A stretch of 64,000 bases of DNA from Asterionellopsis glacialis (lineage: Eukaryota; Bacillariophyta; Plagiogrammaphyceae; Rhaphoneidales; Asterionellopsidaceae), in contig WKLE02000418.1 in assembly GCA_014885115.2 (NCBI GenBank), positions 1-64,000 on the forward strand, in the 5' to 3' direction. Of the stretch, positions 10,261 to 20,917 are shown in pieces. Position numbers and translations under genes: made by a program. How positions within the stretch are numbered: position 1 is the first letter of the stretch; each line of letters opens with the position of its first letter. Below the pieces are notes generated by a model that had not been told where the DNA came from, did not search any database, and was given only the letters and a program-made list of their open reading frames with translations.

Positions 10261-10787
10261 TTAAACCAAAATAGAGTTGCAATCCGACAATTCTTGTACC
10301 AAAGTTGACACATCATACAAACCCTACCTAATTCTCTACAACTTACGCACTTCAGATTTACCATTTGGAGTATTTTTGGTTGATTGACGGGTACTTGCTT
10401 TTGTCGGGTTTCATTGCGGTTCAAGGAAGTTTTATTGGTACCGGCTTGTGTACCAGCAGGTGCATTTTGTGATATCAATACCTTTTAACGGTACGTCATC
10501 CGCGCGCAGGTCACGACTTTCCGCGTGAATGATTCGACACTTTTCGCGAGAGGGGCGGCGCAAAATAATTAACGGAATGTCCTCGGAGAAGATACGTAAG
10601 ATTCGGCTTCGTACTAGCACTGGTACTTTGTCGTTGAAAATGTCCTTGCTGCTCATCCTGGTGACGAGCCCTTTTTGTCCCCTCTTTCCTCCTTCCTCTT
10701 TCTTACTTCGTCGTCACACTCATTATCTTCGATTATTAGAACGCTGGAAACTAGGACAAAAGAACAGAGAAGCACTTACAAACAGGG

Positions 10788-11967
10788 ATGACCATGAGTT
10801 CTGCTACCGGAACCTCTTCTACGATGACAGCTGCGTTTCGCACGAAAGCTAATCAAATGAAATCGTGGAAACCTCAAAGTACACCATCTGTAAGTTATTT
10901 GAGGTTGGGTGATTCTCGCATGAATAGTCAACCTTCCGAAATCGACCGCAAAGACTCTTGATAAATTTTCTAACCGTATTTGATCAATGCGATTTTATTT
11001 AACTCAGAACCGGGACAGACTGGAGCTTTATGCATTGCACAAACAGGCAGTTAGTGGAGACGCACCTGTGAATGTACCTGTTGGAGCTAATTCAGTGTCA
11101 GACAAGGCAAAGTACCAGGCATGGAGGGGTAAACAGGGAATAAGCCAAGACGAGGCAATGGCAAGATATATTGAGGAATGTGATCGACAAATTCGTGTTT
11201 ATGGGAACATCCCACAAAATCCAACTAGTAGCAATACTGGAGGTACTAGTTCAGGACCAGTAAGTGGAACTCACATGCCACGAGGATTGGCTGCAATCCC
11301 CCTATTATGCGCTGCTGCTGCTGAATCTCGAACTGCATACTTGAGAAGAATGGCAAACTTAACTCCTCGAACTGCTTGGTGGAGTCGGCAAGAATCGCTA
11401 TGTGCTACTCCGGGTACAATCTGGTCCTTCCCCGAAACATGTATCATTACGGCAGCATCGTTGGTAGAGACAGGATCCTTGATGTGCGGTGATGTGATCC
11501 CTATCGTCCCTGTGACTGTGCTGCGTTCATTGCTATGGCCGATTCACAATTGTTTCCTCAGTATTTGGATGGCATTCATCCTAGTTTTTACTGCACTTGG
11601 ATCAGGATTCCTATCTCTACAAACAATTTTATTCGGTGCAAGGAGGACTGGAATTTCGTTGGAACAAATTTGGGTTGAAGAAATCCGACCTACTGTCAAT
11701 GCTGCAAATTCGTTATGTGAAGCTCATCAACCCATGTCTACTAGACTCGTTGGTTTGGCACTTATCCCTTTTGGGATATTGGTAGGGTTGACAGAAATCG
11801 TTTTGAGTTTCACAGGAGTTTTGTTTGGAAGTTTATCTTATACTGCAATATATTGTATGTTCACATGGTATTGGTTCTTTGTCATGCCTTGGATGGCAGT
11901 ATGTCTATTATGGGCGGCAGGCATAAGCGGAATTTTTTTCGCTCTGATTGAAGGGGCCAAAGTTTAA
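10788..11967 (+). CDS. Membrane-anchored acyl-CoA-binding protein
   Basis: Two exons, 10788-10889 and 11008-11967, with a 118-base GTAAGT-AG intron; the product is 353 aa. Residues 10-90 form an acyl-CoA-binding (ACBP) domain: LELYALHKQA corresponds to the family's YALYKQA helix, and KAKYQAWRGKQGISQDEAM followed by RYIEECD to the KAKWDAW...G.S.EEAM..YI block. These bind the CoA ester and acyl chain. The remaining 230 residues hold about four to five hydrophobic segments (around residues 180-215 and 260-350), so the ACBP domain is tethered to a membrane. ACBPs carry long-chain acyl-CoA between synthesis and use. Two in-frame ATGs (10788 and 10794) are possible starts. The multi-span C-terminus is not one I recognise from classical ACBDs. 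Confidence 0.82.
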
Positions 11968-12631
11968 AATAAGTCACTTTCTATTTTGTAGTTCTCATAA
12001 AAAGTAATGCGACATGGATAGATAAATCAAATTTTCGTACCTTGACACTTTGGTAGAGCCTCATATGTTTATAATGGACTCAAAAAAGAAACTGCAGTAA
12101 ATGTGCACTAGCCTACATCGCTTTTTCTGTCTTGGCTATCGAATGTGGGCTCTTGAGGAGAATTGTTTGCAAGACGCAAAGGTTAGAATCCAAAAACACC
12201 TCAGAGTTTCTCATGTGTTTACTTTTAAACAATATTATTTTACGATAAGGAGTTCATACTACTGGTGATGCACCTGACTGCGCAGCAGGACGTACCAGGT
12301 ACAACTAGAGTCAACTGTACCAGGAATCTCAAGACTAGAGAGGACCTCTAGAACCGAACACCAATTTTAAGTTATCCAACCAAACGTAGAGAATCTGTTC
12401 CCTCGAAATTTTTAATTAGGAACCTGACAACCTAACACACCAAATCAAAAGATATCACACTACAACAAATCACACGTTGAAATATCCTGATCTTCTCAGA
12501 TCTTCTCTTTCGCCAAACAAGCCAAGAGCTCACACAGAACAAAAGAGCACTTGACACCAAAAACGATCAACTATCATAATACATACTAGGACTAGGACCT
12601 AACAATAATACATATAAAACAGTAATCCACC
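11968..12631. other. Intergenic region
   Basis: No gene is supported. It contains one copy of the recurrent palindrome GTACCAGGTAC (12292-12302) and, close by, a ggacctctagaacc motif that recurs in variant form near 19800. The right half is the A-rich 5' leader of the next gene, with a TATA-like stretch (catataaaac) just before its ATG. Confidence 0.5.
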
Positions 12632-13399
12632 ATGACAAGAATCTTGTATCCAGTATCATCCGCACTTGTGCTTTTAGCACTAACCTCCCCATCTTTCACC
12701 AAGACGACGTTGGCATTCACACCAGTTGCCACGAAAAATTCAAAATTTAAATCTAATTGGTTCCTTTCATCCCAAGCAACGGGGGAAAGTGAGGCTGAGA
12801 GACTCCTTCGTAGGGCTCGTCAACTTGCTGCCGAAGCCGCTGCTGAAGAACAGGCGCTTCACGAAACACTCCTCGATAAGAAGAAGAGTAAAGATAGCGA
12901 GATGGATAGGTGTATTGACCAACTTTTGCCCACCGGTGAAATTGGAACAGCAGAACTAGTGGAAAGACTCAAGGGGAAGAAGTGGTCAACTGACAAATTG
13001 CTTTGCATTGTTGAGCGACTCCATGAGCGAGAAGTGATAGCTAGTGGGTTTGACCATGTCGAGCATGCGTCACATCAGAAACAAACGAAATTTACTCGAG
13101 TTGCCCAACCCGATGAAACGGAATTAGCACGTGTGACTGGGCTCATTGATAAAGTCATTGAGGCAGCTGAAATGATTGATGAGGAATATATGGAACAAAA
13201 GAGGAACAATAAGGATCTTGGACATCTCAATCATGTTGACATGGAACACTGGACTGTTGGTGAAGTTGCCTCTACTTTAAAGAACAAAATTCGTGAGATG
13301 AGAAGGGGGCATGATAAACAGTTCCAAGAACGGCTTGAATCGTTTTACGAGGCCCAGCGTAAGAAAGATTTGCCCCCACCTGAAAACTTCAGGCCCTAG
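12632..13399 (+). CDS. Plastid-targeted coiled-coil protein, function unknown
   Basis: Single exon, 255 aa. Residues 1-29 are a signal peptide (basic start, then LVLLALTSPSF) and end in LAFTP, the diatom plastid cleavage context with phenylalanine after it. A short transit-like stretch follows. The mature part is almost wholly charged helix. Residues 52-90 (EAERLLRRARQLAAEAAAEE) are a likely coiled coil. Residues 100-140 could be a small winged-helix-like segment (ELVERLKGKKWSTDKLLCIVERLHE). A second helical region follows at 170-245. I do not recognise the family. The targeting presequence gives good reason to think that it acts in the plastid stroma. Confidence 0.75.
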   Translation: MTRILYPVSSALVLLALTSPSFTKTTLAFTPVATKNSKFKSNWFLSSQATGESEAERLLRRARQLAAEAAAEEQALHETLLDKKKSKDSEMDRCIDQLLPTGEIGTAELVERLKGKKWSTDKLLCIVERLHEREVIASGFDHVEHASHQKQTKFTRVAQPDETELARVTGLIDKVIEAAEMIDEEYMEQKRNNKDLGHLNHVDMEHWTVGEVASTLKNKIREMRRGHDKQFQERLESFYEAQRKKDLPPPENFRP

Positions 13400-13501
13400 A
13401 GCCAAAACCCATTTCGAAAGCTACTTTTAAAAGAACAATACGTAGACGCGATTTTGAATTTACCCTAGAAGACATAATATGATAGCCGATAGCAGAGCAA
13501 T

Positions 13502-15631
13502 TTATTTTACTTTGTTGCTGAGGAGTCCAGCTGCAGAATTTATATTGCCCAACAGGACTGAAGACAATGGTGCCTCACGTACTGACTGTGCATATTCTTC
13601 TCTTGCTGCCGCTGATTTTTCCGAAACCATTTTTTTCAGCAGCTCTAAAAATTGTTGTCTTTGCGGGTACATGTGTTTTTTGTAGTGTTCTGTAATTTGT
13701 TTCCTTGAAACGCCACATGACTGTTCGACAACAGCAACAGTGCGAGACCAAGGCATTTGTTCAGACCATGCATCCCAAATTCGTCTAGCTTCGTATTCTT
13801 GCTTAGCTGCGGGGTCCTCATCTACCGGTGCATGTGAAAACACATCAAATACTGCTTCCTGCTTAATATTAATATCATCAGAATTGGTCGATGACGAGGA
13901 TGTTTCAGACACAACAGATGAACCATCTCCATCAAATACAGCACTACTTTTGGGCATGGATGATAAAATTTCAGGTTTTTCTTCTTCCTTCTTGACGACA
14001 GGAATTGCCTCCGTTTTTTGCCTTTTCGTGGGTCGGTCTGATTCTAGTGAAGCCGCGCGTGGCAAGACTGGCACAGCGGATCGCGAGGATTCTGCCTGCT
14101 GTGCTAATTTTTGCATGGTAGCACCTGCTGAGCATACAAAGTATGTCACAGAGGCACAAATGATAGACAATTTTGTACCACTGTCAACACCACTATTAAT
14201 CTGTTCCTTTCGACAATGTGCCACGAGACTTCGAATCGATGCTAAGGCAACTGGTGGTAAATCCAATTTACGAGTCGCATAATCCACAAAGTTACCGGTC
14301 GATATAACATCCAAAATAGCTCCAGAGGTACCACGGCTATTAGTATTTGCTAAAGCTGTTCTCTTCATATTCATGGCCGGTACTGGTACAGGTCGTACGT
14401 AATCTGGAAACAATCCCTTTATTTCATTAATGGCTTTGGAACAATGTTTGGCTTTGATCGCAGTACCTGTTGTATCTGGTTTGCTCGCATTGGTATCAGC
14501 ATCATCTTCCTTTTGATGAAAGCTAGAGCATACTTCGGCCAGTGGCCTTGCCCATCCAAGATTCCTTGCTGTCAAATAAAGTAAGGCCGACCCGAGGGAT
14601 GCCATTTGTTTCGCTTTATTAAATTCTCGTAGCCGGTCCATAGCTTCTGTTTCTTCCTTCGTTGGTGGTTGTTTCTTTTCTCCTTTTTCGTTACCACTGT
14701 CTTTTGTGGATAACCTACTGGATACTCCTCTAACGGAAAAGCCATCTTTTCTTGCTGCATATTTACATAGCATTGTAATTGCCTCACGCAGGACTCGTTC
14801 GGGTAAATGTAACTTTCGGAAGGCATAATTAAGCATACTATAAGCTTGATACAAGTCTGAAGCTGATCGTTTCATCGGTTTGTCCAGTCGCTGCAGCAAT
14901 TCATCGCGTTCTGTTTCTCTATCAAATGGATGATGATGTGCATCGTGATGATTTTTGGTAATTTGTTCTTCATCTGTTCCGTGTAGTAGTATTGCGCGTT
15001 CTAAAGACCATCTATCTGAATTCAATGCCTCCTGAGCACGATGTGCATCTTCCTCTTCTTGTATTAAGAGTTGTTCATGTTCAGGAAGGAAATATTTGTC
15101 ATTATCATTGTCTTCTTGTTGTACTTCATCTTCTGTAACATCTGTTTCGGTATGATCACCACCTAAAATATGACTGCTTAATCGTCGTTTATGATGTATC
15201 TTTCGTACAAGCTTTGCTTCATTCAAGGCATCCTTTCTATGTCGATCAATCAAGGAATCAATTTTTCGACTTGCTCGAATTAATTTCTTCCTCACAAGTA
15301 TTCCCGATGGAGCACGTCCTGTTGCTGCGGAGGAGGAGGATCCACCAAAAACTGTCCTGGACAAGGATGTTGGTTCAAGTCCACCTACGTACCGTGTTTC
15401 ATCTACAACAGCACCACAACGAGCTAATGCAGGACCACCCTTGGCACGGTCATTATCATCGTTAAATTCTCTCCATTCTGGACGATCGTCACGTATGTGG
15501 TCTTCATGCACTACACCACAATTTGTACATACACGATCACCAGCAGCCCAATCCACATGTAAGGATTGTGTCTGACAATGAAGACATCGATCATCTTCAT
15601 CAAGATAACTCAGCACAGAGGCTGATGCCAT
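13502..15631 (-). CDS. Transcription initiation factor TFIIB with large insertions
   Basis: Single exon, 709 aa, about twice the usual 320. The N-terminal zinc ribbon has C16-x2-C19 and C35-x2-C38 (CLHC and CTNCG), followed by the B-reader/B-linker signature EWREF. Two cyclin repeats can be recognised: residues about 260-420 (LYQAYSMLNYAFRKLHLPERV and SLGSALLYLTARNLGWARPL) and 460-690 (FVDYATRKLDLPP, KLSIICASVTYFVC, then CGVSRKQITEHYKKHMYP). Long acidic or Ser-rich insertions split linker and repeats, at about 95-240, 315-345, 370-400 and 545-630. TFIIB bridges TBP and RNA polymerase II in promoter recognition. BRF-type or plant-specific TFIIB-like factors are alternatives, but no BRF extension is seen. 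It shares a divergent upstream region with the helicase gene. Confidence 0.82.
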   Translation of the reverse strand: MASASVLSYLDEDDRCLHCQTQSLHVDWAAGDRVCTNCGVVHEDHIRDDRPEWREFNDDNDRAKGGPALARCGAVVDETRYVGGLEPTSLSRTVFGGSSSSAATGRAPSGILVRKKLIRASRKIDSLIDRHRKDALNEAKLVRKIHHKRRLSSHILGGDHTETDVTEDEVQQEDNDNDKYFLPEHEQLLIQEEEDAHRAQEALNSDRWSLERAILLHGTDEEQITKNHHDAHHHPFDRETERDELLQRLDKPMKRSASDLYQAYSMLNYAFRKLHLPERVLREAITMLCKYAARKDGFSVRGVSSRLSTKDSGNEKGEKKQPPTKEETEAMDRLREFNKAKQMASLGSALLYLTARNLGWARPLAEVCSSFHQKEDDADTNASKPDTTGTAIKAKHCSKAINEIKGLFPDYVRPVPVPAMNMKRTALANTNSRGTSGAILDVISTGNFVDYATRKLDLPPVALASIRSLVAHCRKEQINSGVDSGTKLSIICASVTYFVCSAGATMQKLAQQAESSRSAVPVLPRAASLESDRPTKRQKTEAIPVVKKEEEKPEILSSMPKSSAVFDGDGSSVVSETSSSSTNSDDINIKQEAVFDVFSHAPVDEDPAAKQEYEARRIWDAWSEQMPWSRTVAVVEQSCGVSRKQITEHYKKHMYPQRQQFLELLKKMVSEKSAAAREEYAQSVREAPLSSVLLGNINSAAGLLSNKVK

Positions 15632-16221
15632 CTTTTAGTATAAATTTTACTGAGGTTTTACACCACACGTTTCACAATTCAAACACAACAAACAAGAACA
15701 AAATCAATCTGTCTCTCGGTGTCGTACGACAGGTACTTTGGCTGTTGGCCTTCGACGTTTGGCTTTTTTGTGTCTTTCTGTACACTTTTCTGAACGAATG
15801 AATTTCTCAAACTTCCCACTCGAGAAAAAGATAGACAGCTGCGAACTCAATCAAAATCTCGGCGGAAAACACTGCTGGTTCTGAGGAATGTCATTCGCGC
15901 ACAACAAACTGCGCGTATACGACCCTTCGCCCAATTCGTTCGGTTAACACTGACCCTGACAGACGCACCCAGCAGAACCAGCGAAAAAATACGTGTTGAT
16001 GTAACGGTACAAGTCCATGTTCAGCGCCGCACATCAGATCCGAGCCATCACACACCCTTGCATCAAACAGTGAAGAACAAATTGCTGGGTCCTACAACAC
16101 CTCATTGTGTTGGACAGACACCTCTCTCTCTCTACACACACACAAGTGCAGAACTATAAAATCAACCATATAATATAGTGTCAAACTGTATTCTGTCACT
16201 GCACTCAACACAAAATTTATA
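15632..16221. promoter_or_regulatory. Shared divergent promoter region (TFIIB and helicase)
   Basis: A 590-base head-to-head interval. It includes a CT/AC dinucleotide microsatellite (about 16122-16147) and a TATA-like run (aaccatataatatagtg near 16165-16180) about 50 bases upstream of the helicase ATG. I see no coding sequence. Confidence 0.5.
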
Positions 16222-18084
16222 ATGGTGACAAACCAAAACTCTCTACTTTGTTTAATAGTAGCACTGGTGACAGTACCGTTGATTCAATCATTTTCTATCA
16301 GTCAGATATCATCATCATCAAAACCATCATTCTATGATCATCGTACAGCAGCCTCTAGATCACGTCTATTTGTAGCTGCTACGCGTAATGAGAATCGAAG
16401 ATCTTTTGACTATGATGATGATGATGACGATGATCCATTCGGTGATTATGAAGATGATGGACCCTATGATGATTACAGCAGTGACATGAATTATGATGAC
16501 GACGACGAAGAAGATGATGAGTTTTATGGTGTTTCAAATGGACCCAGTCGTCGTTCTAGTTCTAGTCGTCCAGTAGAGGAATCTCGAAGCATAGAAGGAG
16601 GTGCGATACCCAAGTCACATTTTTTCAGTAAGAAACCCTTGACAGATCCAAATTTTTCATCACGTGCCAGTAAAGCCATATTTCAAAATTTATGTCAGGC
16701 GGCTGGTATTACACGCCCCTCAAGGATACAATCCCTCGCTTGGCCAGTTTTACTAGAGGGTAAGGCTGCTATTGTGGCGGATCAAACTGGATCAGGTAAA
16801 ACATTGGCATATTTGATTCCATTACTTCAACGTGCTATAATGCAAATTCAAAAGGAGGGAAGTAGCAACAACAAACGTCCTAATGGTGCACCGCGGTTGT
16901 TGATCTTATCACCCACAGCTGAATTGGCGGATCAAATTCGTGTGGTGTGTGATAAACTAAGTGACAGTGTCCCCTTTAAAACAGCCGTCATTACTGCGAC
17001 GGGAAGTCACAACACAAACATTCGTGATCAAATCCGTTTACTCCAACGCCAACCTGTGGATGTTCTTATATCCACACCTGGACGGATTGCTACCATATTA
17101 CGATCCAAGGATTCAGGTGGGTTAGATTTAACATCACTTCAATCGATTGTATTAGATGAGGTGGATGTATTGTTGATTGATGAAACCTTTGGTCCCCAAT
17201 TACGTACGGTTGGTGTGGCTGCACCTGTTGAACAGACACAATTTGTATTTGTCACGGCGACGTTACCTGATGCGGTTGTGGAAACGGTCCAACGTGAATT
17301 CCGTGATGTGGAACAGGTCAAAGGGCCAGGATTGCATCGTGTCGCACCTACTGTGAAGGAGCATTTGATAGATGTTTCTGTGGATTCGAAATCGAATCGT
17401 GATCCTAAACTATGCTTTGAAGTGAAAGCGAAACAATTGTTAAAAGCTTTACGTACCAACCGATGTAAACGCACACTGATCTTTTGCAATACAGTGGAGA
17501 ATTGTCGCATGGTGGAAAACTTACTTCGGCGGAATGATCGACGTGGACAAATTTATGAAGTAGGTGCTTACCATAACGCCATGTCTGCTGAATCACGGAA
17601 TCGTAATCTTCATACCTTTTCACATGGAATTAAGAATGATAGAGATGGCAATGGAAAGCGTAATAAAAAGAACGCAGGTGATTCCGATTATGTTTTGGTT
17701 TGTACGGATCGTGCTGCTCGTGGTGTTGACTTTGATGCTGCACCTGTCGACCATGTAGTGTTGTTTGATTTTCCCAAGGACCCTGCAGAATACGTCCGTC
17801 GTGTCGGACGTACTGCACGAGCTGGACGGGCTGGTACTAGCACTGTGTTTGCATATGGTTGGCAATTACCTATTGCTCGTAAGATTATGGGAAGCAAATT
17901 GGATAGCTTTACTGTAGCATCTGATGACATAGATGATGATGAAGACAAAGAATACCTTGGTGGAGTTCAGGGTAGGAAACAACAAAAGAAAGGATCTCGA
18001 AAACGAAAAGCAGAAAAGGATAGAGTCATCAAGGGTAATATCGAAGGTGGTCGAGTATGGAAAGAGCAAAAAAACAGGGATTAA
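16222..18084 (+). CDS. Plastid-targeted DEAD-box-family RNA helicase (DEVD variant)
   Basis: Single exon, 620 aa. Residues 1-24 are a signal peptide ([17 protein letters not shown]) and the sequence continues into a basic, Ser-rich stretch, as for diatom plastid import. Residues 62-100 are extremely acidic, with runs of Asp. The helicase core has a Q-motif region ([14 protein letters not shown]), motif [10 protein letters not shown] (186-194), Ia SPTAEL, Ib TPGR, motif II DEVD (312-315) instead of DEAD, III TAT, IV LIFCNT, V ARGVDFD and VI GRTARAG. All catalytic positions are kept; the DE of motif II is intact. It is expected to unwind RNA with ATP, probably in plastid ribosome assembly or RNA metabolism. 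The basic C-terminus ([16 protein letters not shown]) may bind RNA. Confidence 0.87.
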   Translation: MVTNQNSLLCLIVALVTVPLIQSFSISQISSSSKPSFYDHRTAASRSRLFVAATRNENRRSFDYDDDDDDDPFGDYEDDGPYDDYSSDMNYDDDDEEDDEFYGVSNGPSRRSSSSRPVEESRSIEGGAIPKSHFFSKKPLTDPNFSSRASKAIFQNLCQAAGITRPSRIQSLAWPVLLEGKAAIVADQTGSGKTLAYLIPLLQRAIMQIQKEGSSNNKRPNGAPRLLILSPTAELADQIRVVCDKLSDSVPFKTAVITATGSHNTNIRDQIRLLQRQPVDVLISTPGRIATILRSKDSGGLDLTSLQSIVLDEVDVLLIDETFGPQLRTVGVAAPVEQTQFVFVTATLPDAVVETVQREFRDVEQVKGPGLHRVAPTVKEHLIDVSVDSKSNRDPKLCFEVKAKQLLKALRTNRCKRTLIFCNTVENCRMVENLLRRNDRRGQIYEVGAYHNAMSAESRNRNLHTFSHGIKNDRDGNGKRNKKNAGDSDYVLVCTDRAARGVDFDAAPVDHVVLFDFPKDPAEYVRRVGRTARAGRAGTSTVFAYGWQLPIARKIMGSKLDSFTVASDDIDDDEDKEYLGGVQGRKQQKKGSRKRKAEKDRVIKGNIEGGRVWKEQKNRD

Positions 18085-18342
18085 TAAATATTGATATATA
18101 ATTTACGAGACATATCAGCATAAAACATTTTGGCATGGAATGAGTTTAAGAATTACGGGATAAAATGCTATTATTTTTACTCTGTGTAAATGTTTATATA
18201 TATGTGAAAATTGTACAAGTGATGCTTTCAAAGAGACATATAGACATGTAAGGAGTGATGATCACGATCATCACTATCTGTTTGGTAGCTATGGTAATAT
18301 GTAGAGAGTGATTTTCCACAGGCTGAAGTAGTGACAAGTCAC

Positions 18343-19428
18343 CTAGCAAACTTTTGAGTACGTGCGTTTTCGTTGAACAGATTCGAACGGTTGTTGTAAT
18401 CTTTCATCGCGCACGCACACTGGAGAGGATCCAGCAAATTCTTCGGGGAACTCTTGATCCAAGTGTTCCGACACGTCCATATCCTTGGGGAAAGCTCCTA
18501 GTTTATCTTCTGGCCAGATTCGTTGTAGCACAGTGGACGCTTGTTGAATTTGTTCCATTCCAGGTGACAAGGGCGTTGTTATAAGGAGGTCGAAAATTTC
18601 TCTCCGTAGAGAAGAGGGTATAGGGGTGATTTCTATAGAATATAGAATAGATACGTAAGCAATCACAGATGGCTTAGTGTGGAACATGAGGTCAGGCGAG
18701 AATATGGCCAGTTCGGTGAGAAATCGAGCCGCTTGGAAGACAGTATCAGATGCCTTTTGGAATGGATGGTCAGCCTGCTCGAGGAGAGGCTGAAATAGGC
18801 ATTTCAAAAAGACAGTAACGGTGGGAGGATTGAGACGCCATTCAAGCGTTTTCAACAGATCCATTTCCATCTTTTCGATGGTAGAAGCATCGAACATGCC
18901 TTTACTCATAGAGACATAATCTTGGATAGGAAAGCCCAATGATAGAGAATATTTTCCATCTATGCACTGTCTTCCATGGAGTTTGATTGCAACGTAGAGA
19001 CTTGTCATGGCGACGAGGTAGAATTCTTTCATCGACGACGACTTTCCCGTGGATTCATGTTTAAATGATAGGTACCTATCAAAGTAATTCATTGAGAAAG
19101 ACACTACTTCCCGATCAAAACCGAACGTATCAACAACATCGTAGATCCAGACACTTATCCGGCGGCGCCAGTCTTGGGCCTTATCTTTGGTTGCACCCGT
19201 TGATGGGTGGTGGAAGCTTTGCAGATAATCCGGACCCATGTTATAGCAACTCAAGGATTCCTGATGAAGCATAGCCCGAAGGTGATCGGATCTTCTCTCT
19301 TCTTCATTGCAGTTACCAGTTGTTGAAAGATCGAGGCGCGCCATCGTTGTGATTTGTGTCTCTAACATTGTGATGTCGTCTCGTTTTTTCTTTTTCTGCG
19401 CCGTGATCATTAACCGGCGTGAGAACAA
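18343..19428 (-). CDS. Cyclin (probably diatom-specific type)
   Basis: Single exon, 361 aa. The cyclin N-fold spans roughly residues 80-215: RRRISVWIYDVVDTFGFDREVVSFSMNYFDRYLS resembles the cyclin box with its conserved Arg, Asp and YFDRYL. It continues with LVAMTSLYVAIKLH and a final MEMDLLKTLEWRLNPPT. A C-fold follows (about 215-300). Cyclins activate CDKs; the numerous dsCYC proteins of diatoms are tied to nutrient and light control of division, and this sequence resembles them more than A, B or D cyclins. The first in-frame ATG (19426-19428) is used. Met21 and Met29 (MARLDLS) are credible alternatives. A GC-rich upstream region carries a duplicated motif (19676 and 19771). Confidence 0.82.
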   Translation of the reverse strand: MFSRRLMITAQKKKKRDDITMLETQITTMARLDLSTTGNCNEEERRSDHLRAMLHQESLSCYNMGPDYLQSFHHPSTGATKDKAQDWRRRISVWIYDVVDTFGFDREVVSFSMNYFDRYLSFKHESTGKSSSMKEFYLVAMTSLYVAIKLHGRQCIDGKYSLSLGFPIQDYVSMSKGMFDASTIEKMEMDLLKTLEWRLNPPTVTVFLKCLFQPLLEQADHPFQKASDTVFQAARFLTELAIFSPDLMFHTKPSVIAYVSILYSIEITPIPSSLRREIFDLLITTPLSPGMEQIQQASTVLQRIWPEDKLGAFPKDMDVSEHLDQEFPEEFAGSSPVCVRDERLQQPFESVQRKRTYSKVC

Positions 19429-20917
19429 AAAATATTATGAAGCGAAAGATATCTATTTTTGATTTTTCACGGAAGTAGAGGTAATATAACAGCCCGGTAG
19501 ATAAATTCCGACAGAACGGCGGCGTGTGGTTATGGCGGCCCTTCTGAGTGTTGTCTTGATCATAACATGTCACTTTTTGTGTCTTCCGTTACATTAAAAC
19601 CTTCACATTTCGAATGTATGGGTCACGATGTGTAGAAATGCTGTAGAATGGTCAGTTCGCTTGTGCGACTGGCTACTCCCATTTCGGAGCGGCGCAGAAA
19701 GATTCCGGCCGCCGCGCCGCGCTATATAACGTGAATCCCGGATACACGGTACTAGAAAACGTGAGCGTTTCTCCCATTTCGCGGCGCGGAGTACTGTAGT
19801 CCTCTAGGACCTCTAGACCTCTCTCTAAAACTGACAGAACAATTTGTCTCGTTTCTATCTACACCTTCTCTTCAAGTACAGACAAATTATCTAGTTCACT
19901 TCTAGTTTAGCTGATCAAGCAGTAGATTTAATCGAGAGTCATGCAGCAATACATACCTTAATTGTACAATGCCAGATGTGCGATTAAGTAACGCACAAAA
20001 GTAAGGCTAAAAACTTCCGTGATCAAAGATATATACATGCATGCAGTAACCTCTAACCCTCAAGTGACTCATTGAAAGTCATTTGTTCTATTCAAGTTCG
20101 TTCCGGTGTTGCGCCGTGATTTATGTGTAGAGACAACTAACTATTTATTTATCACAATGTCAGCACACGGCTCGAGAACAAGATTCACGCTCTCCAATTT
20201 TGTGATTGGGTCTATGTAGAGTGCCAGAGAATACATAGTGGTCAAAGTAACATGTAAATTTGATTCACTACCGAAAGAAGATTGATTATATGAAACTCCG
20301 TCACGCACCTCCAGACTCCAGAAAAATAGAGTCTATAGCTAGATCAAGGACACAGTCAGTACCTAAAGACTGTTAAGAAACACCAAATTCTTTCTGCACC
20401 AAAACTAAACATGGAAGAATTAGATCAAATCTGACCCATGTTTACGCATATGATAATTGAAACACATGCATAAAGTACTTATTGCACCCTTTGTCAACCA
20501 GAGCTCGTGTACCAAGAGTGGAGGCGGTCTCGTTTAGGCTGTGGTGAAGAGTTCTCCAACTTGTCCACAGAGAAAGACAAAACTTTTTACGGCAAAGGAA
20601 AGTACGCGTGAAAAAGTGAGAGAGTATCGTTAAATTGCCATAATGAAACCTCTCTTTCAGGTTCATCTTGCCACAGCCAATCTCTATTGTTCAGTTTTTT
20701 CTTGTTATTTGTTGAGTTAAAAACGTCTGTCTGCAACCCGATCGTTTTGGATTTTACGTACGCCATACAGACTCAAAACCCACACCACAAAAAACTGGAC
20801 TGTGGCCTGACTTACTGTATGATCTACATCATTTTTTAACAGAAAGGCGTCACAAACCAAAAAAACGAAGAACTGGATTCCGACGCTTCACACTCTGATT
20901 TGATCAAACGACTGACA
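19429..20917. promoter_or_regulatory. Divergent intergenic region with GC-rich cyclin-proximal promoter
   Basis: About 1.5 kb between the cyclin and TRM7, which are transcribed away from each other. At 19676-19695 and 19771-19787 the motif ctcccatttcg is repeated, each time followed by a GC box (gcggcgc). A TATATAA lies at 19723-19729 between them. The rest (19850-20900) is AT-rich, and I see no gene in it. Which gene the motif pair serves is not decided; it lies 250-360 bases from the cyclin start. Confidence 0.45.

Noticed and set aside
10529..10852. A 107-residue frame ahead of the ACBP gene
   Set aside because: It overlaps the ACBP exon 1 in another frame and has no recognisable sequence; probably 5' leader.
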